Assembly: GCA_015232165.1 (NCBI GenBank)
Contig: JADGAE010000139.1
Span: forward strand, 1 to 5,578
Direction of reading: 5' to 3'
DNA length: 5,578 nt
DNA from: Nitrospirota bacterium
GTDB taxonomy: Bacteria > Nitrospirota > Thermodesulfovibrionia > Thermodesulfovibrionales > Magnetobacteriaceae
Shown here: positions 1 to 5,571 of the stretch, piece after piece
How positions within the stretch are numbered: the first letter of the stretch is position 1
How the letters are laid out: the number at the start of each line of letters is the position of its first letter
Program-made: the position numbers and the translations under genes
The notes under the pieces: generated by a model
Seen by the model: only the letters and a program-made list of their open reading frames with translations
Told to the model about the DNA's origin: nothing
The model's database searches: none

Positions 1-29
1 TTTCAGGCATGATAATTGAGTGTGAAATA

Positions 30-91
30 ATGGGGTCAAGGGGACTTCTTCGTGTTCTTTCTTGTATTGCATACAATACAAACGCGCCATA
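30..91 (+). repeat. Dispersed repeat copy R1 (truncated)
   Basis: Starts with ATGGGGTCAAGGGGACT (30-46), identical to the start of R2 at 1621-1637. It resumes at 55-91 with TTCTTTCTTGTATTGCA and AAACGCGC-ATA, matching 1680-1717 with few differences. The GC-rich hairpins between these blocks in R2 are missing here. Within it, TTGTATTG (62-69) and CAATACAA (74-81) form a perfect 8-bp stem with loop CATA. The copy ends 7 nt past the stop codon of the radical SAM gene. No T-run follows the stem on either strand, so it is not a standard terminator. Confidence 0.8.
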
Positions 92-98
92 CTATGTG

Positions 99-1550
99 TC
101 AAGTGCGATTGCCCCGGGCTTCCAGTATGATCATGGGGTCGTCAAATATGGGGTCTCTGATTATCTGTTGCAGTTGGGTATGCAGTGGGTGAGCGGGCAG
201 GTGTACGGCATTGTCGGCGTATTGCTTTTGTGTGAATGTGAAGTTTGCAAGGTTCTGGAAGTGCACCTGCGAAGCTCCAACATCGCGTGCCAGGGCGACA
301 AAGTCCTTCATTTCGGTGAAATTTTCCCGCTGGATGACGTAACACAGCTTTAGGTTTTCGATCCTGCCCTGCCTGTAGAGTTGCCCTGCGAATCTGGCGT
401 TTTTTATCACGGTGTCAAAATCTCCGCCCCTGCGCAAGCGACTGTAGGTGCCTTGCGTTGCGGCGTCAATTGAGATGTTGATGCTTGCAACCCGTCCCTC
501 AAGGTTTCTGAAACGCCCCCATAGCTCACCGCTTAAGAGGTTACCGTTGGTCATCAGGACGAGCTTCAGGGCCGGGAAGTCATTGGCGTTTATTGCAGCC
601 AGGAGCCGCATGCACGACCTGCTTGCAAAGGGGTCCCCCGCCCCGCTTAATTCAACCACCGCTGCGGTCCTCAACAGGGGGATGACCACGTTTTCGGTTG
701 CCTCCTCTATACGGCGGAGTTCAGTTACATCCGGGATTATCTTGTCCTCCCGGCAGGAAGGGCAGTAGAGATTACAAACAGGGTCGTTGGCAAGGTTTAC
801 GAAAAAGGGCCTGACGGGCATAACCGTCCCCATTGTCGGTATTTCCGAGGCGGTGCGGCGAACGTGCTCTCTAATGTCCGGCGCCAGGGATTGCACCTTG
901 GCGTTTATGTAGCCCGAGAGTGAGTCTCTGCGTGGCAAGAGTCCCAACATGATCATGTAGCAAGACAACTTGTCGCAGAACGAAAATGAACCGTCTATTA
1001 TGCCCGCCCTTATGGCCTCTATGGCGGGAGAGTTCCACACGCCGTTAAAGTCGTCGTTGTAGGCATTGCCTATTGACTGAGGCAGCCAACTGCAACAGCA
1101 GCAATAGCAACCACCTCCCCGTGTGAGACTCAGATAAACAAATGGAAAGAAACAGAAATAATCCGCCAGTTCATGACCAACCTTGTTGAGCTTGCCGGTT
1201 GTTTTATAGTGTTTTGCCCTGAATATCGAATCCGTTATGCGCAGGTCTTGCGGGTTCAGGCATCGTGCGCCTTCAAGCAGGTCAACGGCCCGGTCATACC
1301 CCCCCCTTACGATCCAGGTCTCGGCAGCGGCCAGGAGCAGACCTATATCGGTTGTGCATTTGGCAGCACTTAGCAGGGCATCACCGACGGCGAGTCGTTT
1401 TCTTATTGCCTCGTGGAACCGGCTTAAAGATTGGGAGTCAAGGGCGCGGTGTCGCGGCTGCGATGACAATAGACCACATAGCTGTGAGATTTCATAGTCG
1501 CCGACTTTTGGTTTTGTTATGAGACCTCTCAGCCTATGAAAAATATCCAT
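99..1550 (-). CDS. Radical SAM protein with N-terminal SPASM-like domain
   Basis: 483 residues, complete. The radical SAM core covers about 245-440. It has the [4Fe-4S]/AdoMet motif CxxxCxxC at C259, C263 and C266 (CNLYCPSC), a GGE-like strand LSGAGDPF at 301-308, TNG at 334-336, and SIDAATQGTY with the following RLRRGG at 360-376, typical of SPASM-class enzymes. The SPASM-like part lies before the core: C133, then C148 and C150-C153 followed by SW, an IGN at 160-162, VWNS at 171-174, and C192/C197. This order is reversed from the usual core-then-SPASM, and no cysteine cluster follows the core. Residues about 65-125 look like one or two degenerate TPR helical pairs. The ATG at 1550 is supported by TAGGAG 10 nt upstream. 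There is no signal peptide or membrane segment, so it should be cytosolic. Family knowledge: such enzymes do AdoMet radical chemistry, and the SPASM part binds auxiliary Fe-S clusters. The substrate is unknown. It is divergent from a membrane glycosyltransferase, so a role in surface-glycan synthesis is only a guess. Confidence 0.9.
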   Translation of the reverse strand: MDIFHRLRGLITKPKVGDYEISQLCGLLSSQPRHRALDSQSLSRFHEAIRKRLAVGDALLSAAKCTTDIGLLLAAAETWIVRGGYDRAVDLLEGARCLNPQDLRITDSIFRAKHYKTTGKLNKVGHELADYFCFFPFVYLSLTRGGGCYCCCCSWLPQSIGNAYNDDFNGVWNSPAIEAIRAGIIDGSFSFCDKLSCYMIMLGLLPRRDSLSGYINAKVQSLAPDIREHVRRTASEIPTMGTVMPVRPFFVNLANDPVCNLYCPSCREDKIIPDVTELRRIEEATENVVIPLLRTAAVVELSGAGDPFASRSCMRLLAAINANDFPALKLVLMTNGNLLSGELWGRFRNLEGRVASINISIDAATQGTYSRLRRGGDFDTVIKNARFAGQLYRQGRIENLKLCYVIQRENFTEMKDFVALARDVGASQVHFQNLANFTFTQKQYADNAVHLPAHPLHTQLQQIIRDPIFDDPMIILEARGNRT

Positions 1551-1560
1551 GCTATTAAAA

Positions 1561-1566
1561 CTCCTA
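1561..1566 (-). promoter_or_regulatory. Ribosome binding site of the radical SAM gene
   Basis: On the minus strand this reads TAGGAG, a good Shine-Dalgarno match, with 10 nt before the ATG at 1550. It is the only clear ribosome binding site in the window and fixes the start of the radical SAM gene. Confidence 0.75.
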
Positions 1567-1620
1567 AATCTATGTATAGCGTGTTTCGCTTGGATTAACT
1601 ACAAAATTCACGGCACTTTA

Positions 1621-1732
1621 ATGGGGTCAAGGGGACTGGTCCCCTTGTGGGTGGGTCTGAGGGAGGGCAAAGCCCTCCATTCTTTCTTTGTATTGCACCC
1701 AATCGAAACGCGCTATAATCCTGGTTCAGACA
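1621..1732 (+). repeat. Dispersed repeat copy R2 with two hairpins
   Basis: Begins ATGGGGTCAAGGGGACT. The first hairpin is CAAGGGGAC-TG-GTCCCCTTG (1628-1647, 9-bp stem). The second is GGAGGGC-AAA-GCCCTCC (1662-1678, 7-bp stem), followed by ATTCTTTCTTTG, which resembles a rho-independent terminator for plus-strand transcripts. The tail at 1680-1717 matches R1. It ends in TGGTTCAGACA (1722-1732), which shares TGGTTCAGA with the right arm of the inverted repeat at 5390-5403. It is in the same orientation as R1, and the two bracket the radical SAM gene. Confidence 0.85.
1714..1719 (+). promoter_or_regulatory. Perfect -10-like hexamer at the end of repeat R2
   Basis: TATAAT facing the glycosyltransferase gene, about 330 bp upstream of its start. 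The best -35 candidates are poor: TTGCAC at 1693-1698 gives a 15-bp spacer, and TATTGC at 1691-1696 gives 17 bp. The corresponding place in R1 reads CATACTAT, so the hexamer is not fixed in the repeat. It is a weak promoter candidate. Confidence 0.25.
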
Positions 1733-1753
1733 ATCCCTATGTTTACTTAAATG

Positions 1754-1781
1754 TGACATTGTCAAATTAATGCTATAGCAT
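1754..1781. promoter_or_regulatory. Two adjacent short dyads, possible operator
   Basis: TGACA-T-TGTCA (1754-1764) is followed 5 nt later by the perfect 12-bp palindrome ATGCTATAGCAT (1770-1781). Both lie in the AT-rich middle of the divergent intergenic region, where a regulator of both genes could bind. No known operator consensus is recognised, and dyads this short can arise by chance in AT-rich DNA. Confidence 0.25.
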
Positions 1782-1850
1782 ATCAGCAGAGTATATCAAA
1801 AGACAAGTGAATATATACCGGGCACATAAAAAAAAGTGGTGGGCGCCTTG

Positions 1851-1933
1851 GGGAAAGAAAGGAGCGGTTTGTGGCCGGGGCGGGTGCGACAATTGAGCCA
1901 GGGGCGGCACTGAGCCGGGGGTTGCCAACCCCC
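1851..1933 (-). repeat. Partial repeat R3 and GC-rich palindrome
   Basis: GGGAAAGAAAGGAGCGG (1851-1867) matches 5215-5231 in R4 at 16 of 17 positions, so this is a degenerate copy in the orientation of R4 and R5. It leads into GGGGGTTG-C-CAACCCCC (1917-1933), a near-perfect palindrome with 8-bp arms. The ATGGGGTCAAGGGG end is not seen. The edges are uncertain, and the C/G-rich stretch continues to about 1980, shortly before the glycosyltransferase start. Confidence 0.5.
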
Positions 1934-2049
1934 TCGCCCCCCGCTGCGGGAAAATCGTGCCCCACCCCCTCAGCCCACCTTTGAAAAATTTATGCACCCA
2001 TGCAATTTGCCCTGTGTATTTTTCCGACCGTAATTTGATAAAATCCACG

Positions 2050-5000
2050 ATGAGGTTTTTTGACAAGGACAGGTTTTTCCTGCTGCACATATACTCTCTT
2101 GTTGCCGCCTTTTTAATCAGGCTTTACCTGGCAACGATTGTTGAGGGATATCCGGCGGATATAAGCTGCTTCAGGTCGTGGGCAATATATGTGGCCGATA
2201 AGGGGTTTGCACAATTTTACTCCGGAGAGATATTTGCCGACTACCCTCCCGGTTACATCTACGTCCTGTACCTGATTGGCAAACTCAGGGTCGCACTTTC
2301 CATGTCCTACTCCACAACGTCATACCTTGTGCTCGTTAAACTGCCGTCGATTATCGCCGATATCATTGCCGCCGGCATCATCTTTCAACTTGCCGGGAGG
2401 CGCGTCTCTATCAAGGCCGCCTTTGTCCTTTCGCTGATTTATGCGTTTAACCCCGCGGTGCTCCTCAACAGTTGCCTCTGGGGACAGGTGGATGCCGTCT
2501 TTACACTCTGCATCCTGTTGACACTGATGGCCATCACGGAGCAGCGTCTGGTGGTGACCGCCTTGCTGTTTGCCGTCTCCGTGCTGGTCAAGCCCCAGGC
2601 GCTGATATTCACACCCGTGATAGCGTTTGCGTTTATCAGGCAGGGCTGCAATAAAGAATCGTTTAAGACCATTGCCGTCGCCACAGGATGTGCCATAGCC
2701 CTCTTTGCGCTGGCCGTCATGCCGTTTTCCATACACAGGGGTGCCTTCTGGATATTTAGCCACTACCAAAAGACCCTGGCATCATACCCATATGCCTCGT
2801 TAAACGCATTTAACCTCTTCGCACTGACCGGAGGAAACTTTCAGCCCGACTCCACACGCCTTCTCTTTATGTCATACTCCACGTGGGGAATAGTCTTCAT
2901 ACTCTGGACCGTCATCGTTGCATCATACCTGTTTTACAAAAACCAGGCCACACAAAACCTCCCGGTCATCGCACTGTTTATTATAACGGCCGTCTACGTC
3001 ACAACCTCAAAGATGCACGAACGCTACCTGTTTCCTGCCATGTTGATCGCCCTGTTTAGCTACATCCACACAAAAGACAAGAGACTGTTGTACATCTACG
3101 GGGCGATTACCGCCACGCTGTTTATAAATCAAGCGGATGTGTTGTCGCTTGCCTTGCGGGGGAGTTTTCATATCCAGGTCTCTGACCCCCTGATGTTGAC
3201 CGTATCGGCCATAAACGTAGCCATCCTGGTCTATCTTGTACTCGTTTCTAACGACATAGTCCAAAACAGGGTCAGAGAACTAAGGTCGGCCCCCCAGGTA
3301 ATCAAAAAAATGGACAAAACGCCAAATATTGAAGCGCCGGATGACCTTGTGTCGTCCGCACCCGTCAATGGTTCTTTACAACGTTTGGACTATGTATTTA
3401 TCGCGGCGTTTGTGTTACTTAACACGGTCTTGATCTTTTACAGGCTGGGGTCGTCCAGGGCGCCGGAGACGTTCTGGAGGCCTGCCGCCGAGCGCGAATC
3501 TGCGGCCTTTGAGTTTGACTCAACGCGGGACGTTGCCAGGGTCTGCTTCTTCGGCGGGATCGGCGATGGACAGTACGGCATAGACTACATCAACAACGCC
3601 GGCAGACAGGTTACCGCCGCGTCGCTAAAACCTGTCTTTGTCTTTGAGTGGCGCTGTGAGAAGGCTGATTTTACGACAAACACCGTCCTGCTAAACGTCC
3701 AAAAACCCGGCGCAATGCTCAACGAGCTTGGATTCTTTGACAAGTCCGACGATCTCATTAAGATACGCAACGTCAGGCACATCAACCCAAACCCCAACAG
3801 CATCGGAAAGGTGGCAGACCTCATCGACGAACAGGCCAAGGTCCCGGCGTTGCCATCATACCTCAACAGCTCCTACTTTGACGAAATCTACTTCGCACGC
3901 ACGGCCTATGAACAAGTCCACGGCATAACCCCGTTCTACGAAAACACCCATCCGCCCCTTGGCAAGCACTTCATAGCCATCTGCGTTGCCATCCTTGGGA
4001 TGAACCCCTTTGGCTGGAGGGTGGCGAGCGCACTGGCGGCCATTGTCATGGTGGCGCTTATGTATCTCTTTGGGAGGCTCGTGTTTGACTCCACGAGGTA
4101 TGCCGTTATGGCCGCTTTTCTTATGAGCTTTGACTTCATGCGCTTTGTCCAGGGGCGTATTGCCACCATTGACACATTTGCGGTATGTTTTATCATCCTC
4201 ATGTACTACTTCATGTATCGCTACTACCTGGCAAATATCCAACGTAGACCGTTGAGGGAGACGCTCCTGCCACTGGGTCTGTCGGGGCTGTCTTTTGGCC
4301 TGGGGGCTGCCACAAAGTGGATATGTCTGTATGCCGGGGCCGGATTGGCCGTTGTGTTTTTTGCCTCGTTATATTTCAGGTATGCTCAGTACAGAAAGGA
4401 AATTGAACAGTTACCAGTCCAAAAATCCAAAAAGAAGCGTGGCGGGAATAAAAAACCCTCGGAGCAGCAATCTCAACAGATGTTTACGTTTTACATGGAC
4501 AGCATCTTTTGGGCATCTCTGTTTTTCGTCCTCGTACCGGTGGTGGTCTATATTCTTTCGTATCTGCCGCTCTGGATGGCAGAGCCCACGCGACCGTTTC
4601 TTGACTACGTGCAGTCAAGCCAAACACATATGTTTAACTATCACAAGAACCTGGTGGCAACCCACCCGTTCTCTTCCAATTGGTACGAGTGGCCGATATT
4701 GAAGAAACCCCTGTGGCTGTACGCCGGACAGTCTTATCTGCCCCAGGGGCAGGTATCGAGTATCGTATCGATGGGCAACCCGGCAATATGGTGGTTGTTT
4801 GCACCGGTCTTGATTTTTATTGCGTCGAGATGGTTTAAGGCTGGTGAGAGGGTCTTGTTTTTCATACTGGCTGGGGCAGCGGCTCAGTATCTGCCTTGGG
4901 TAGCCGTCCCGCGGTTGACCTTTATATACCATTTTTTCGCAAGCGTCCCTTTTTTGCTCATCTCACTGGTCTATATCTTCAAGTGGATGGAGGGCAGGTA

Positions 5001-5151
5001 TCGGCATGTGCAGTACCTTACATACTGTTATCTGGCAGTAGTGCTGGGGTTGTTTGTCTTGTTTTATCCGATTCTCTCGGGCATGATAGTCAGCAGATCA
5101 TACATAAGCACATACCTGAGGTGGTTTGAAAGCTGGATATTGTTCAGTTGA
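2050..5151 (+). CDS. Fused GT-C enzyme: Gpi18-like mannosyltransferase half plus PMT-type O-mannosyltransferase half
   Basis: 1033 residues from the ATG at 2050, about twice the length of a single bacterial PMT. Residues 1-400 are a polytopic GT-C module of the COG5542 (Gpi18-like) type: YPADI in the first outer loop (D37 is the likely catalytic acid), DYPPG at 64-68, WGQVD at 144-148, KPQ at 181-183 and KMHERYLFP at 321-329. A charged, probably cytoplasmic linker (401-446) leads to a new membrane helix (447-464). An extra domain of about 140 residues (465-605) follows. A PMT (GT39) module then begins with FDEIY (D611, E612), THPPLGK (633-639), RIATIDTF (703-710) and ATKW (754-757). It has a lysine-rich cytoplasmic loop at 781-805 and ends in a PMT C-terminal four-helix-like region with GNPAIWW (909-915) and FIYHFFASVPF (958-968). 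Family knowledge: these enzymes transfer sugar, usually mannose, from a polyprenyl phosphate at the outer membrane face. The exact donor and acceptor are unknown. The start is uncertain because no Shine-Dalgarno is visible; an in-frame GTG at 1957 would add 31 unlikely residues. Confidence 0.9.
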   Translation: MRFFDKDRFFLLHIYSLVAAFLIRLYLATIVEGYPADISCFRSWAIYVADKGFAQFYSGEIFADYPPGYIYVLYLIGKLRVALSMSYSTTSYLVLVKLPSIIADIIAAGIIFQLAGRRVSIKAAFVLSLIYAFNPAVLLNSCLWGQVDAVFTLCILLTLMAITEQRLVVTALLFAVSVLVKPQALIFTPVIAFAFIRQGCNKESFKTIAVATGCAIALFALAVMPFSIHRGAFWIFSHYQKTLASYPYASLNAFNLFALTGGNFQPDSTRLLFMSYSTWGIVFILWTVIVASYLFYKNQATQNLPVIALFIITAVYVTTSKMHERYLFPAMLIALFSYIHTKDKRLLYIYGAITATLFINQADVLSLALRGSFHIQVSDPLMLTVSAINVAILVYLVLVSNDIVQNRVRELRSAPQVIKKMDKTPNIEAPDDLVSSAPVNGSLQRLDYVFIAAFVLLNTVLIFYRLGSSRAPETFWRPAAERESAAFEFDSTRDVARVCFFGGIGDGQYGIDYINNAGRQVTAASLKPVFVFEWRCEKADFTTNTVLLNVQKPGAMLNELGFFDKSDDLIKIRNVRHINPNPNSIGKVADLIDEQAKVPALPSYLNSSYFDEIYFARTAYEQVHGITPFYENTHPPLGKHFIAICVAILGMNPFGWRVASALAAIVMVALMYLFGRLVFDSTRYAVMAAFLMSFDFMRFVQGRIATIDTFAVCFIILMYYFMYRYYLANIQRRPLRETLLPLGLSGLSFGLGAATKWICLYAGAGLAVVFFASLYFRYAQYRKEIEQLPVQKSKKKRGGNKKPSEQQSQQMFTFYMDSIFWASLFFVLVPVVVYILSYLPLWMAEPTRPFLDYVQSSQTHMFNYHKNLVATHPFSSNWYEWPILKKPLWLYAGQSYLPQGQVSSIVSMGNPAIWWLFAPVLIFIASRWFKAGERVLFFILAGAAAQYLPWVAVPRLTFIYHFFASVPFLLISLVYIFKWMEGRYRHVQYLTYCYLAVVLGLFVLFYPILSGMIVSRSYISTYLRWFESWILFS

Positions 5152-5206
5152 GTACATGGACATGAATATATTTATAAAGTTAGGAACTCACCTTACACAC
5201 AGGGTA

Positions 5207-5263
5207 CAAGAAGAGGGAAAGAAAGGGGCGGCTCCGCTTCTTGGTGCTCCAGGACACTCCTGG
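5207..5263 (-). repeat. Dispersed repeat copy R4 (partial)
   Basis: Contains GGGAAAGAAAGGGGCGG (5215-5231), shared with R3, leading into the stem GCGG-CT-CCGC (5228-5237). Outer arms CAAGAAG (5207-5213) and CTTCTTG (5237-5243) can also pair. A second hairpin, CCAGGA-CAC-TCCTGG, follows at 5249-5263. Read on the minus strand, the order is hairpin, GC hairpin, then CTTTCTTTCC, the same plan as R2 and R5. Confidence 0.55.
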
Positions 5264-5299
5264 CCCCCTTCAGACCTAATGCTGTTGACTTAAGGAATG

Positions 5300-5403
5300 T
5301 CTGAACCATGATTGCACAGATTAAAGGATTTACAGGAAAAAAAGCACGAAGCTTTCTTAACATAATCCTGATAATCCCTTAATCCTTCAAATCGTGGTTC
5401 AGA
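5300..5403. repeat. Long imperfect inverted repeat
   Basis: Outer arms TCTGAACCATGATT (5300-5313) and AATCGTGGTTCAGA (5390-5403) are complementary at 13 of 14 positions. The inner arms (5314-5337 and 5366-5389, built on GATTAAAGGATT / AATCCCTTAATC) pair at roughly 17 of 24. The apex holds AAAGC-ACGAA-GCTTT (5341-5355). The whole segment could fold into one long hairpin or cruciform. From memory, TGAACCATGATT...GATTAAAGGATT-type elements recur between genes in diverse bacteria, so this is probably a dispersed non-coding repeat, not a gene-specific element. Confidence 0.8.
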
Positions 5404-5434
5404 GGGTGCATAAGAAAGTCATGGGTTGCTGCGT

Positions 5435-5537
5435 CAAAGAAAAGAATGGGGACTCCGTCCCCTAAACCCCTGCAAAGAGGGCGGCTCCGCCCCCTCCTTG
5501 ACCTCCCCCGCAAGGGGGCCGGCCCCCTTGACCCCAT
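5435..5537 (-). repeat. Dispersed repeat copy R5 with three hairpins
   Basis: Read on the minus strand it begins ATGGGGTCAAGGGGG and ends ATTCTTTTCTTTG, the same ends as R2. Its hairpins are the perfect 20-nt palindrome CAAGGGGGCCGGCCCCCTTG (5511-5530), GGGCGG-CT-CCGCCC (5479-5492) and GGGGAC-TCC-GTCCCC (5448-5462). The last, with the T-rich tract after it on the minus strand, resembles a rho-independent terminator for leftward transcripts coming from beyond the window. It is inverted relative to R2, so the two bracket the glycosyltransferase gene. Confidence 0.85.
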
Positions 5538-5548
5538 AATGGCGTGGC

Positions 5549-5571
5549 CACAGTACACGTTTTACACTGTG
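5549..5571. repeat. Small terminal dyad
   Basis: CACAGT (5549-5554) and ACTGTG (5566-5571) form a 6-bp stem around an 11-nt AT-rich centre at the edge of the window. It may belong to the control region of a gene outside the window, or be the flank of R5. Little can be said without the neighbouring sequence. Confidence 0.3.

Larger units (their letters stand above)
1551..2049. other. Divergent intergenic region between the two genes
   Basis: About 500 bp with no credible gene. From left to right it holds the radical SAM ribosome binding site, the hairpin-rich repeat R2, an AT-rich stretch (about 1740-1835) with two short perfect dyads and a run of eight A, and a GC-rich stretch (about 1836-1980) with repeat R3 and a strong palindrome. 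Both genes must be transcribed from here unless they have remote promoters, but no convincing -35/-10 pair stands out for either. Open frames through it are repeat-derived or low-complexity. Confidence 0.8.

Noticed and set aside
9..353. 114-codon plus-strand open frame opposite the radical SAM 3' end
   Set aside because: It starts in repeat R1 and then runs antisense to the well-supported radical SAM gene; no domain or ribosome binding site.
1572..1578. TATACAT as a -10 element for the radical SAM gene
   Set aside because: No acceptable -35 at 16-18 bp, and transcription would start at the ribosome binding site itself.
1549..1770. 73-codon plus-strand frame in the intergenic region
   Set aside because: It reads through repeat R2. 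It shares the peptide MGSRGL with the frame at 9-353 only because both translate the repeat start.
1828..1835. Run of eight A as a possible frameshift site
   Set aside because: It lies outside any believable coding region.
1773..2090. 105-codon minus-strand frame overlapping the start of the glycosyltransferase
   Set aside because: Low-complexity proline/glycine/alanine-rich translation of GC-rich repeat DNA, with no recognisable motif.
2320..4242. Long minus-strand frames inside the glycosyltransferase (for example 2320-2769 and 3856-4242)
   Set aside because: Antisense shadows. The plus-strand frame is continuous and carries family motifs throughout.
5156..5293. Short plus-strand frame starting MDMNIFIKLGTHLTH after the glycosyltransferase
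   Set aside because: It begins 5 nt after the stop codon but has no clear ribosome binding site, and two thirds of it translates repeat R4.
5207..5537. Clustered hairpins as a CRISPR array or an intrinsic terminator of the glycosyltransferase
   Set aside because: The units are not evenly spaced, have no unique spacers and differ from each other. The T-rich tracts follow the hairpins on the minus strand, not the plus strand.
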